Below are positions 30,316 to 40,698 of a stretch of 64,000 bases of DNA, in pieces. Under the pieces are notes generated by a model, which searched no databases, had not been told where the DNA came from, and saw only the letters and a program-made list of their open reading frames with translations. The stretch is from Plasmodiophora brassicae. Lineage: Eukaryota; Endomyxa; Phytomyxea; Plasmodiophorida; Plasmodiophoridae. Numbering within the stretch: the stretch's first letter is position 1; every line of letters starts with the position of its first letter. The position numbers and the translations under genes were made by a program. The stretch lies in the NCBI GenBank assembly GCA_039704465.1, contig JASFAU010000006.1, positions 1,394,512 through 1,458,511 on the forward strand, given 5' to 3'.

Positions 30316-31970
30316 ATGCCGACGCTGACGTCGCCTGGGCTACCGCTGCCGCTGGACGTCGGTCCGCCGCGCCATGGGCGCTGTCGACGTCTAACCGGTG
30401 CGCTCTGCTCGACGGTGTTGCTGGCGTCGTTGCTCGGCGACGGCCGCGGCAGCGTCGTGTTCCCGAACGGCCGCGGGCGTCTGCAGGGCCTGACGCTGTA
30501 CAGTCCGAACCCATCCAGGTTCCTGGGGCCGCAGATCGAGGACGACGTGCCGGCGCGCACCCTGGACATCTACATCCACTACGGCGACGCGTGCGACCCG
30601 AATCAGATCGACGCCGTCGAGGTCGCTGGCAAAGCCGTCATCATGGGCGGCGATGGCGCCTGCAGTTACTTCCAGCTGTACGACAACTTTGCGCGCAAGC
30701 GGGCCGCCGCCCTCCTAGGTACGGTTTGGCCGTCGGCGCCGACGCCTCAGCGTCTCACAGCGTGGCAGATACGCCCGCGTCGAATGCACAGCCGGGCCGG
30801 TTCGTGCACTGGCGGGATGGCCCCGAAACCGACTGGCACCGTCGGCACCCGATGCTGCTGCTGGAGACAGATGCGGACGGCGACATTGCTGCCATGATCG
30901 CCGAGCAGGGCACGTCCCCGGACGGGCTCAGGGCCACGATCTCGATCGACGCGAACGAATGGGTTGACGTCTTTGCGTCGTGGCCGTACCAGGTGTTCGT
31001 TCGGTGGCTGCCCACTGCCCTCTTCGCGACCGCTAGCGCGTTCGCCGGTGCGTTCCTGGTCGCGCATCTCCAGATCCTGTACGACCGGTTCACGGCGAAG
31101 GTTCGCCCGGAGCGGCGCACGGCCCGCCGCTGGTATCGGTTCATCACGTCGAAGCTGTACGGGGCGCACCTGGTCGCCCTGCTCATCGAGATGCTGTCGT
31201 CGATTGCCATGGCGATTGTCATCGGCGTCTCCGGGTTCTACTCCACGTCGAACGCCCCGGCCTGGGTCACGCTGTTCTTCACCATGCAGATGACCGGTTG
31301 GGCCCTGGCCGCCACGTTCCTCTCGTCGATCGTCTGGAACTCGCGCCTGTCTTCCATCATGCCGAGGACCAGGAGGAAGGCGTGGTGGCCGGCCCGGGTC
31401 CTCCGCGGCGATTACTGCTGGGCTACGACGTGCATCTGCCTGTTCGTGATATTGCTCGAACTCGCCGTCGACGTCTGGTTCGTCACGTACCTCAACTGGC
31501 TGTACTACGACGTCCCGTTCGGGACGATCGTCTCGGCGACGTTCTGCGCCCTCGAGGTGCTCCTCGGCACCAACTTCCTGTTCGGCGTCATCAAGTACCT
31601 GGTGGAAGTGTCGCGAACCGCGACGTCGATTCCGTCCCGCGACACGGCCGTGCATCGCATCCTGCGTCGCATCTGGTGGTGTGCAGGCGTCGTTGGTCTG
31701 TCCATGGTCGGCGTGGCGGCCTGCGCCGCCATGATGTTCATCGACACGAACTGGTTCTTCCGGCCGGCCGGCTGGACGATCTGCTGGGGCGTCGGGTCCA
31801 CGGCCCGAGCCACCGGCAGCCTGGGCCGTGTCTTCGTGTTCCAACCGCGACGACCCAAGGGCGAGTCGCACACGACCAGAACAGCGGCGTCGACCCGCGC
31901 GACGAAACGATGGTCGTCGTCGACGTCGACGACGAACGCTCATGCGTGCCCCTTAGGTACGGCGGCTTGA
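30316..31970 (+). CDS. PA-like ectodomain plus multi-pass membrane protein (copy 3)
   Basis: Two exons (30316-30718 and 30769-31970, 50-nt intron, phase 1). The leader around ALCSTVLLASLLGDGRG precedes the ectodomain SVVFPNGRGRLQGLTLYSPN, with AGKAVIMGGDGACSYFQLYD, a pattern like the protease-associated domain. After DVFASWPYQVFVRWLPTALF come helices at ALFATASAFAGAFLVAHL, MLSSIAMAIVIGVSGFY, WVTLFFTMQMTGWALAATF, CICLFVILLELAVDVWF, FGTIVSATFCALEVLLG, VVGLSMVGVAACAAMMF and a C-terminal STARATGSLGRVFVFQPRR segment. The cytoplasmic tail is Lys/Arg/Thr/Ser-rich. It is closest to the 34466 copy; the 8193 group is a more distant branch. Start choice among several upstream possibilities is uncertain. 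Confidence 0.75.
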
Positions 31971-32274
31971 TATAATGAAATCATGTGCTTGCGGAATTGG
32001 ACCCATCGCTTCGCGAATGGCCCGCCCCGTCCGGAACGGGACAGCCTGCGATCGCGGTTCTCAGGGCAGACCCTTGGGCGTCACGTCAGCATCGCGGAGA
32101 CTATCTGTCGTTCTGGACGACATGATCGCTGATTCGGAACCCGATGCGGTACTGGCTGGCTTGGTGGACTGTGTATCGGCGCGCCGTACGTATCGATCGA
32201 CTGAATATCTATTAATTCGGCGTCGTTCAAGTGAGTGAAGAGGTCTGCGAACAGTGGACGAACAATGACACGGC
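31971..32274. other. intergenic, nothing recognised
   Basis: No gene or repeat is supported between the membrane protein and the LRR receptor-like gene. Confidence 0.4.
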
Positions 32275-34174
32275 CCGCGGTACGACGACGGCATCCACTG
32301 CTGGCACTGAAAGGCATCGTTATCGCGTTTATGGTCGCGCTTGCCCCAGATGGGCATGTCGGCGCCGTCGACGTGTGCACCTTTTACAGTGCTGGGTGCC
32401 TTCCGGGTGCAGCAAAGATGTGGGGGACCTGGGTCTTGGGCGCCATGGTGGTAGGCGCTGAAACTTGTGTAGTGACTTGACCGGAAGGCAGTTGTCGGGA
32501 CGCGTCGACGCGACATGGTTTGCGAACGTGTCCACACCTGCCGCTACGCGGACAATGTACGAGAGTTTCTTGCTGCCGACGCCTGCAATCACGCAAACCG
32601 TCTGATTATCTTAATTACAGCATGATGGGCAAGAACAGGCTGACTTCGGTAGCACCGGACGCGTTCAAGGCATTCGTGAACCTTGCGCACCTGTAATGTC
32701 GAGTGGCGCCAGCAAACTGTCGACCATATTGATGACTTATCGCATGCCTACATGCAACCGCAGCGAGATGTACACGAATTCCCTGACATTTGTACCACAA
32801 GCTGTTCAGAACTTGACCTACCTGAACTGGCTGTAAGTGCACCTGCTGCGCACTCGTATGGTTTAGTGCTTACAGAACCGTTAACGAAGTGCTTCACATT
32901 GCACAGAGATTTCGGAAACAACCAAATTACGATTCTCCCGGATCATGCCTTAGACTTACTGACTCGCCTGACACTTCTGTCTGTTCCTGACACGCCTTCC
33001 CCGACAAACGTTCACTTATGTACGTACTTGGTCTAGGCACATCGATACGAACTCGTTTCCTACCGTGCCAGACAACTTCTTCGACAAGCTGACGCAGCTC
33101 ACCAACCTGGATCTGGGCAATAACCCGCAACTTCGCAGTGTGCCACGAAACGCTTTCACCCGACTAACGCAGATCACCAGCGTCACAATGTATGGTCACG
33201 ACCCGAGGCGTACCTTATCATCATAATGCTCATTAGCAAATGCACTGGAAACAGGACGTTCACAGATTGCCCTTCGTTAACCTGTGTGGCCATCAAACCA
33301 CCAAACCTGCCTTTGGCAAACTACCAGGTTGGTACGCTGCCGACCTGCGGAACTCCAACGACATCGCCCCTACGAACGGTGCTGTCCTCATATGCCGGCC
33401 GACGTCGCGCTTCAAGTACCGCCAGACGTGGCACATCAAGTACCGCAGGAGCGTCTCGGTGGCCGTCTTCGCATAGACTTTCTACGGCACGACCGGCAAC
33501 GATGACGTCGACTGACCGTGGTACGACCGCTCGTAGTCAGCAACGGGCGAAGATCATCCAGTCGACAAGACAACCATCTGGATCACAAGCGTCGCATCAT
33601 ACTGAGTCTGCGATGCGAACAACAGCACCCTCACATATGCGACGTCCACAAACAACAGCATTGAAAGGAGGAACGCCACCTAGTCCATCATCGGCTTCGT
33701 TTTGGTCAAGTATCACATCCTTGTCGTCCTCAGCCGTGTTTGCCATTGTCGCTGGGGTCGCTGTGTTCCTCGTTATCGTCGTTAACACCGTATTTGTCAC
33801 TCAGCGGTGCATGCGAGGGCAGCGAGCGCTGGTCTCAACAGGAAGTATTCGTCCCCCGATGGTCCAGCTCCAAGGCCCGCGATTTACACCTGCTTCGCTT
33901 CCGGCAGCCGACCCGTATTATATATATAGGTCATGCTGCACAAGGGACCCTCGCATCGGTCGGCGCGTCTGCAGCCTACGCCTCTCCCGTTCCTGTTATG
34001 CATACCCAGTACACGCAGCAGGACGTCATTCCAGTTCCCAGCTACCGGATCGACTCGATGACCGGTCTGGAGGCCAACATCAAGACAAATGCGAAACGAT
34101 TGGCGAGGATGAGCGTCCGCAATCAAGAACGTATTGGTGAAGATACAACGACAAGCGCCAGTGATGCAGAATAA
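32275..34174 (+). CDS. LRR receptor-like type I membrane protein
   Basis: A multi-exon gene. The start MTRPAVRRRHPLLALKGIVI continues into a hydrophobic signal segment, then Cys-containing VDVCTFYSAGCLPG. LRR exons read NRLTSVAPDAFKAFVNLAHL, SEMYTNSLTFVPQAVQNLTY, NNQITILPDHALDLLTRLTL, NSFPTVPDNFFDKLTQLTNL and NPQLRSVPRNAFTRLTQITS. A Cys-containing cap (CTGNRTFTDCPSLTCVAI) follows. A Ser/Thr-rich stalk leads to one transmembrane helix (SSAVFAIVAGVAVFLVIVVN) and RCMRGQ at the membrane exit. The cytoplasmic tail (HTQYTQQDVIPVPSYRIDSM) ends SASDAE at 34172-34174. There is no kinase domain. It resembles receptor-like proteins that recognise ligands through the LRR. Exact exon ends between 32460 and 33250 are approximate. 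Confidence 0.7.
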
Positions 34175-34465
34175 TGAATTCACTACATCCATACGATATG
34201 TTTCGGCGCCCAGATGTGAGGCCCGATGAGCACAGGTTACGTTGTTCCGAACGAGTTGCACGTGAGCCAGTCCGATCTCAGATCACTGAACGTAACCGAG
34301 CAACACGGTGGTCAGCGGGAGAACGCGGACGGGTCATCCGCGCAGAGATTTATTTCGGGCGCCGCGTTTCGCCACTGCGCCACGTCGTCTTGATCCCCAG
34401 CCGCCCTACGGCCACCATTGTTCCGGCTTCACAGCCTAGTGCAGAAAGTCACCAGTTCCACCGAT

Positions 34466-36170
34466 ATGCCCGACAGATACGGCCGCCGAGTTCCCCTAGT
34501 GATACTCGTCGTGGCCTTGGGTGTACACCAAGTGCTTGGCAGCGTTGTATTTCCAAACGGGCGCGGCCGCCTGCACGGCCTGACATTGTATAGCCCGACG
34601 CCATCACTGTTCCTGGGCCCGCAGTTCGAAGACAAAGCGTCGGCGGCCACTCTGGATATCTATGTTCACGCTGGGGACGCGTGCGAGGAGGACCAAATCG
34701 ATTCTGGTGAGGTCACCGGTAAAGCCATCATCCTGGGTGGCAAGTTCGCCTGCAGTTACTTCCAGCTGTACGTCAACTTTGCACGTAAGGGAGCCGCTGC
34801 AATAATAGGTACGGTACTGACGTGTCGTACTGCATAAATCTCTCTGGACTGAGAAAAGTGGCAGATACGCCAGCGTCGGATGCTCAACCGGGTCGTTTCG
34901 CGTATTGGCGGGATGGCCCTGAATCCGACTGGCACCGCCGACATCCAATGATCATGGTGGAGACGGACGCCGATCGCGATATCCGCGCTGCCATTATCAA
35001 GCAGGGGAGCTCCACGCCAGGACTGAAGGTCACAGTATCAGTTGATGCAAACGAATGGATCGACGTATTTGCGTCGTGGCAGTACCAGGTATTCGTTCGA
35101 TGGGTGCCAACAGCCGTATTTGCACTTGCCAGCGTATGTGCTGGTCTGTTCTTGATCATGCACGTCGGAATTGTGCACAAGAGATTCACTACGAAGGTGT
35201 GTCCGGAGCGGCGCACTGCCCGGCGCTGGTTTCGCTTCGTCACGTCGAAGTTGTACGGGGAGCATCTGGTCGCTCTGTCGATCGAGATGATATCATCGGT
35301 GACGATGGCCATCGTGATCGGACTCACCGGATTTTACTCCACGTCGCACTGGACAGCCTGGGTCACGATGTTCTTCACCATGCAGATGACTGGATGGGCG
35401 CTGGCTGCCACGTTCCTGTCGTCGATCATCTGGAACTCTCGCCTCGACTCCATCATGCCGAAGAGTAGGAGAGTGGCATGGTGGCCCATCCGTGTCCTAC
35501 GTGGCGAACATGGCTGGGCTACGGTTTCCATCTGCCTGTTTGTTATACTGCTCGAGGTCGCCGTGGACATCTGGTTCGTCACGTACAAGAACTGGCTGTA
35601 CGATGACGTCCCATTCGGATCGATCGTGTCGGGCCGGGGATCTTCTGCGCCCTGGAGGTGCTTCTGGGCACGAACTTCCTGCTCGGCGTCGTCAGGTATC
35701 TCGTGGAAGTGTCGCGAACGACGCTGCCGTCAAATTCATCGACGCCTGACACGGAAGTGCATCGTATCCTGCGGCGTATCTGGTGGTGTGCAGGGATCGT
35801 CGGTGTATGCATGGTGGGCGTCGCGTCCAGTGCGGCCATGGTGTTTATCAACACCAAGTGGTTCTTCAGCCCGGCCGGCTGGACGATCTGCTGGAGCATC
35901 GGATTCACGGCACGGGCCACCGGCAGCCTCGCTCGCGTCTTCGTCTTCCAGCCGCGTCGCTCCATCAAGGGCGAAGCCACCGGCAGGACCCGAACGGGAA
36001 CGGTATCTGCGCGTACGGCCACGACAACGTTGACATCGTCATCTCCATCAGCTACCAGCAGCGCCGCCCCTGTACGAAAGGCGTCAAGTATCAACCCTGC
36101 CAGGCCGAGATCGCTCACAGCTGAACGTGCTCTGACAACACCACCGGAGAAGACGGGCGGCCAGTCGTAG
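34466..36170 (+). CDS. PA-like ectodomain plus multi-pass membrane protein (copy 4), with frameshift
   Basis: The clearest leader of the family: MPDRYGRRVPLVILVVALGV, then SVVFPNGRGRLHGLTLYSPT, the ectodomain up to CSYFQLYVNFARKGAAAIIG, and a 56-nt intron (34809-34864). Exon 2 begins DTPASDAQPGRFAYWRDGPE and carries the same helices as the 30316 copy. At about 35630-35650 the frame changes: relative to the 30316 copy there are about 5 extra nucleotides in the SATFCALE region. After it the plus-two frame reads EVLLGTNFLLGVVRYLVEVS through WFFSPAGWTICWSIGFTARA to a Ser/Thr-rich tail ending TPPEKTGGQS at 36170. It is either a recent pseudogene or an assembly error, since the rest is clean and well conserved. 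Confidence 0.7.
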
Positions 36171-36428
36171 CAATATGGCGTGTCAACAACGACCAACCAC
36201 TAAAGTGCACGTTGTCGAGCGCGAGACGCTGCTGGTTGCGTTGCGGCGCGCGCGAGCGGGACGCCTGCGTGGTGCGCATGGGCACTTATCCTCGCTTATG
36301 TGTTCCTATTTTGAGGCCGCGCTATGGAAATAGGAACGCAGTTTCTATTCATGTGGTGCGCCCGGCCGTCCTATTTCGGAGTCGAGCACCCGTCGACGCA
36401 ACTCGCAGACGTCCATATCGCAGCGACC
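36171..36428. other. intergenic, nothing recognised
   Basis: No gene is supported here. Confidence 0.35.
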
Positions 36429-36810
36429 ATGTCCGGCGTTGCCGTTCGCGTTCAGTGCCCGTCGTGCGAGAGGCGCGTGTACCCGATGGAGTCCCAGCAG
36501 GTATGCCGGCGTGGCCAACCACGTCCTACTATAGTCGGTATCCGATGACAATCGCGGATATGCACAGATCGAAGGCGCCACGTTCCATAAGCGATGCGTG
36601 CGGTGCAACCAGTGCAAGTCGGTCGTATCGCTGGGCAACCTGGCGATGTACGGCGGTGTCATCTACTGCAAACCCCATTTCAAGGAGCGGTTCCTGGCGC
36701 GAGGCACGTACGCCGCCCTGGAACGGGACGGCGACCAGCGTGTCGACAAGCCCGCGTTCGGTGGTGGCCAGTGGAGCCTCTCCACCCGGACGTCATCTTC
36801 GTCATCCTGA
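36429..36810 (+). CDS. single LIM-domain protein (2 exons)
   Basis: Exon 1 (from 36429) gives MSGVAVRVQCPSCERRVYPM with ESQQ. The intron begins GTATGCC and ends GCACAG, and exon 2 reads IEGATFHKRCVRCNQCKSVV with LAMYGGVIYCKPHF. The zinc-ligand order C-x2-C ... H-x2-C-x2-C-x2-C ... C-x2-H fits a complete LIM domain, close to the CRIP/CRP and plant WLIM type. A short Ser/Thr-rich tail ends at TGA 36808-36810. LIM domains mediate protein-protein contacts, often with actin. About 95 residues. Confidence 0.85.
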
Positions 36811-36892
36811 GCGCTAGCCGACGTCGATACATGCAGTAATTGTACAGAGCGTGTCGAACGTTACCACCGATCCGTCCGGATGCGATGATTCT

Positions 36893-38716
36893 CTATTCGT
36901 GCCCAAGTGCCGGGTACTGGCCACGGTCAGCGCCCGACACGCCCTGCAACACTTCATGGGCGACCTGGCCGTCCTTGTCGATGCGGACGAGGTCATGGTG
37001 GAACCGCATGACGGTGGAGCGATGCGCGATGGACAGGATGCCAGCGCCCGTGCCGACCAGCAACCTGTAGATGTCGGCCTCCACGCCTTCGTCCATCGAC
37101 GACGTGCATTCGTCGAGAACGGCGAACGCCGGCTTGTGGAACAGCAGCCTGGCCACGGCCAGACGCTGCTGTTCACCCAGCGACAAGACTTCCGGCCACG
37201 AGCGCACATCGTCCAGATCACCAAACCTGCTGGCGAGGTTCACCGCTCCAAGCAGCTGCCGTGCCTGGGCATCCGACAGCAGCGCTGGGTCCTTCGGGTA
37301 GGCGATCTGTTCCCGTAGGGACCCGAACGACAGGTACGGGCGCTGCGGCAGGTAGAAGATGTCGCCGGGGAGCGGGCGCGTGATCTGCCCGGCATGCACG
37401 GGCCACAGGCCTGCCAGGGCCCGCACCAGGCTCGACTTGCCGATACCGTTCGGCCCCATGATCAAGACGTTACGTCGGCCGCCGCCAGCGACTGTGAACG
37501 ACAGACCCGGGCCTGGGAACAGGACGCGACCGCCTGGCGTTCTCAGTCGCACGCCATCGAATACGATGGCATCGCCACCGTTCACCGTACTGACGCCGTT
37601 AATCTCTAGCAGCTCACAGGCGCTGTCGCTATCGTTATCACGGATGGCGACGTCATCGCCGTCATGATCCCGTGTGTCGTCGGCGATGTCGTCGAGTACG
37701 TCCAGGAATTCGACGATGCGATCGGTCAGGGCCCAGAACTGGGTCACCTCCTGCGACAGCTGGATCAGGAACGCCAACTGGTACAGCATGTTCTGAATAA
37801 TCGTAGCGACCGTGACGAACGTGGCAACGTCCAGGCGGTCGTCGTCGGGGAACAGGTACCATTGCAGGCCGGGGATCACGTAGGCGATGGCGCCGGCGCC
37901 CCAAAAGAAGGCGTTGGCGTTAAAGTTGAACGGGATGGACCACAGCGCCTGCTTCGTTGAGCAGCGGACAACTTCGTCTAGACAGCGATCGGCGCGGTGG
38001 CGTTCGCGGGCGTGTCCACCCAGTAAGGCGACGCTCTCGGCGTGCAGGCGCAGGTATGTGTGCATGAACCGGTACGCACCCAGCGCGTGCAGACCACGAG
38101 TCACGATGCGATGCACGCGGGACATTAGCAATCGGTTCGTGATGACGAACACGGCGAAGAAGGCAATGGAGGCGACCGGGCAGAACCATCCGGATTTCAG
38201 GTAGAGCGTGACGCAGAACCAGACCGTGGAGATGGCGACGGGCAGGAAGCCCATGTACATCGGGGCACCCACCAGGATCATCTTGGCCTGCCGGCAGAAC
38301 TGGTCGACATCCGATGCCAGGCGCTGATCGGCGTCGTCGATGCGCTGGTCCAGGACCAGCATGCGGAAGCTGACACGTGGGCGAAAGTAACGGTCGGCGA
38401 TGTAGGCCGAGATGCGGTGCCTCCAAGTACCGAGCGTCATGCGCTCGCCGTAGTACAGCATCAACGTTGTCGACGCCGACGCCATGGCAATCGAGAGAAG
38501 CATCCAGGCTACCAGCGACATAAACGTGGACGTGTCACGCTCCAGGATGGCCTCCGTAAACGTGCCGGTCAGCTCGGAGAAGTAATTGTACGACCAGGCG
38601 TACAGTAGGCACAGGACGGCCAGCAGAGCGGCGTGCATCCAGGACTCCCTGCTCCACGCCACACGAACCAGGCGACCCAGCGCCCACGATCGCAGGCGCC
38701 AACGCAGTCCCTGCAT
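36893..38716 (-). CDS. half-size ABC transporter, ABCD/YddA type
   Basis: An intronless protein of 607 residues. The N-terminal half has about six membrane segments (for example WMHAALLAVLCLLYAWSYNY and FMSLVAWMLLSIAMASASTT) with the ABC_membrane_2 features YFRPRVSFRM, DNADQRL-like DDADQRLASDVDQFCRQAK. The nucleotide-binding half has Walker A GPNGIGKSSLVRALAGLWP, the Q-loop region IFYLPQRPYLSFGSLREQIA, the signature LSLGEQQRLAVARLLF, Walker B FAVLDECTSSMDE and H-loop SIAHRSTVMRFH. Eukaryotic ABCD proteins import acyl-CoA esters into peroxisomes, and the bacterial relatives move peptides or B12. Substrate here is not readable. Single-exon structure among intron-rich neighbours is notable but not proof of transfer. 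Confidence 0.88.
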   Translation of the reverse strand: MQGLRWRLRSWALGRLVRVAWSRESWMHAALLAVLCLLYAWSYNYFSELTGTFTEAILERDTSTFMSLVAWMLLSIAMASASTTLMLYYGERMTLGTWRHRISAYIADRYFRPRVSFRMLVLDQRIDDADQRLASDVDQFCRQAKMILVGAPMYMGFLPVAISTVWFCVTLYLKSGWFCPVASIAFFAVFVITNRLLMSRVHRIVTRGLHALGAYRFMHTYLRLHAESVALLGGHARERHRADRCLDEVVRCSTKQALWSIPFNFNANAFFWGAGAIAYVIPGLQWYLFPDDDRLDVATFVTVATIIQNMLYQLAFLIQLSQEVTQFWALTDRIVEFLDVLDDIADDTRDHDGDDVAIRDNDSDSACELLEINGVSTVNGGDAIVFDGVRLRTPGGRVLFPGPGLSFTVAGGGRRNVLIMGPNGIGKSSLVRALAGLWPVHAGQITRPLPGDIFYLPQRPYLSFGSLREQIAYPKDPALLSDAQARQLLGAVNLASRFGDLDDVRSWPEVLSLGEQQRLAVARLLFHKPAFAVLDECTSSMDEGVEADIYRLLVGTGAGILSIAHRSTVMRFHHDLVRIDKDGQVAHEVLQGVSGADRGQYPALGHE

Positions 38717-39061
38717 GCCGCCAACCTATCTGATTAATGCCTCAACTAATCGGGTGCAATCAGTGGCACCACGCGCGCGTCAACCACGACATTGCCGTTC
38801 GGCTACCACTGCCAGATCGTTCACCCCAAAAATAGCTTCGAACGTTCGTCACTGCATACCTACGTAGGTACGTGTGCCTAGGTAATACATACATGATGGG
38901 CGAGTTCTGCAACTCCACGAAGCACGTGTGTCTTCGCGCACCGCGAACGGGACCGACGCGGCCGACATTGATGACGCCAACAGTGTCCGGGGGCCGCGTC
39001 GCGACTCACGGGCGGCGACGTGTAATTAATTAGACGCGCGGTCGACGACGTCAGGCAGGCG
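38717..39061. other. intergenic between divergent ABC transporter and DnaJ genes
   Basis: 345 bp shared upstream region. It contains short CTACGTAGGTACGTG-like palindromic sequence (about 38860-38875). No gene is seen. Confidence 0.4.
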
Positions 39062-39688
39062 ATGCAGCGCGACGATTTCTATAACGTGCTGGGCGTCGAG
39101 CGATATGCGACGGCGTCGGAGATCAGGCAGGCGTATCGGAAGCTAGCGATGAAGTACCACCCGGATAAGCACGCGAACGCAAGCGAGCAGCATCGAACCG
39201 CTATGGCGGACGCGTTCCGCGAGGTCCAGCATGCGTACGAGATCCTGTCAGACGAGGACAAACGACGACAGTACGACCTCGGACAGCCGATTGCCGACGG
39301 GGGATTCGCATACGACGACATCGAGGAAGCCTTCCTTGATATTGTTCGCAAGACGGGCCAAGCCATGATGCGGGTACCCAGCCAGGAAGTCGCCGTTGGC
39401 AGTGCCGTCAGCGCTGCGATCGGCGCCCTAGGCGGATACGTAATCGGGACCATAACGGCCTGGACGTCCAACCGCCCCGGTCGACAATCGTATCCCGCCT
39501 TGTATTCCGCTATGGGCCTGGTTCTGGGCGCATCCGCCCCCATCATCTACAGCTCCGTGCAGCAGTCGCTGGCCGAGATCGAACCCAGCCGACGCGACCT
39601 GCTCGTCGACCTGATCCACCAAATCCTGCTCGGATATGCCGAATCCAGGACGGGTGACCCGCAGGACGACACTGATGATTGGCGATGA
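39062..39688 (+). CDS. DnaJ (Hsp40) domain protein with membrane segment
   Basis: 208 residues, no intron. The J domain is at residues 1-70: MQRDDFYNVLGVERYATASE, then YRKLAMKYHPDKHANASEQH with the essential HPD motif, and EILSDEDKRRQYDLG. The C-terminal half has a Gly/Ala-rich hydrophobic stretch (AVGSAVSAAIGALGGYVIGT) and a second (LYSAMGLVLGASAPIIY), suggesting membrane attachment. J proteins stimulate Hsp70. Together with the adjacent Tim23-like gene a mitochondrial membrane role is conceivable, but no presequence is seen. Confidence 0.85.
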   Translation: MQRDDFYNVLGVERYATASEIRQAYRKLAMKYHPDKHANASEQHRTAMADAFREVQHAYEILSDEDKRRQYDLGQPIADGGFAYDDIEEAFLDIVRKTGQAMMRVPSQEVAVGSAVSAAIGALGGYVIGTITAWTSNRPGRQSYPALYSAMGLVLGASAPIIYSSVQQSLAEIEPSRRDLLVDLIHQILLGYAESRTGDPQDDTDDWR

Positions 39689-39833
39689 ATAGACGGGTGC
39701 AATCGAGTGGTTGATCTACAAGGACCTGCTTCAGTGTGTGCCCCGTACGTAATAACGGGATATCCGTGGCGGAGTCCGCAGTCGCAGTGGGTTCGGGGGA
39801 AGTCTCCGCCGTCACTGCACCGCCGCCGCCACG

Positions 39834-40509
39834 ATGGGTCGCGATGCCGGCAACGATTGGTCGGAGCTGGAAGCCGAGGCGGGGCCGCCATCCAAGCAGC
39901 AGCAGCAGACGATATCGTCGCTGTCCGGCATCGATGCCGCCAAGCTGGCGCCGATGCTCGGCGTGTACGGGTTGTCACAGCCGGGCCGGCCCGAGTACCT
40001 GTTCCCGGAGCAGACGCAGAGGTCCATGTTCCAGCAGATGACCATCAACTGCGGCGTCTCGTATGGCGCCGGCCTGGTCCTCGGCGGACTGTATGGCGCG
40101 TCGCAGGGCATGCGCTCCCAGGACGCCACCAACGCCAAGCTGCGGCTCAATGCCATCCTGAACGGCGCCGGCAAGCGCGGTGCCGCGCTAGGCAATTCTC
40201 TCGGCATTCTGGGTACGCTCTCCAACTATCTGGCGTACGCCATCAACGACAACTAACGTGTGCCCAGCGCTGCTGTATACGTGCTCGGAGAACGCGCTGA
40301 GCTCGATACGGGACAAGAAGGACGTGTACAATGAGATTGGCGGGGCGGCGCTGACGGGCCTGATTTACAAATCCTCACGAGGCATTCGAGTAGCGACCGC
40401 CGCCGGCCTGCTTGCGGGCAGTGCCCTCGGCCTGGTCGGCACCGTTCGGCATCACCTGGCCAAGCACGGGTACCATTCCTTCTCGCAAGCAGTCCCCAAG
40501 CTCACCTAA
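39834..40509 (+). CDS. TIM23: Tim23 family inner-membrane import channel (2 exons)
   Basis: Tim23 forms the presequence translocase of the mitochondrial inner membrane. Exon 1 (39834-40212) has a soluble N-terminus (MGRDAGNDWSELEAEAGPPS), the segment MLGVYGLSQPGRPEYLFPEQ typical of Tim23, then helix 1 VSYGAGLVLGGLYGASQGMR and RLNAILNGAGKRGAALGNSL. The 55-nt intron (40213-40267) contains a textbook ACTAAC branch site. Exon 2 (40268-40509) gives LLYTCSENALSSIRDKKDVY, NEIGGAALTGLIYKSSRGIR (the PRAT-motif region) and VATAAGLLAGSALGLVGTV. All four helices are present in about 206 residues. Confidence 0.9.
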
Positions 40510-40698
40510 TCATCAGTACAGTCGACCTCGCGCATCCTTGATTGACTGTTATGTTTCTAATCCCATACACGAACGACGTTGACGGTAGCGCGATCGGCCG
40601 AACCGGATGAAGCGCAGTGCCCTAAGCCTGTCGTCGGGAACTTGTGGTCCACCTGTGTACCGCAGTACCGAATCGGCCGAACGACGACTGTCTGACGA

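Noticed and set aside
30747..31943. 398-residue open frame on the minus strand
   Set aside because: Arg/Gly/Ala-rich antisense shadow of the conserved membrane-protein gene on the plus strand; no domain.
40233..40267. Stop after ...LAYAINDN as the end of a short Tim23-like protein, with a second gene following
   Set aside because: A 55-nt intron with donor at 40213 and an ACTAAC branch site joins both halves into one four-helix Tim23.
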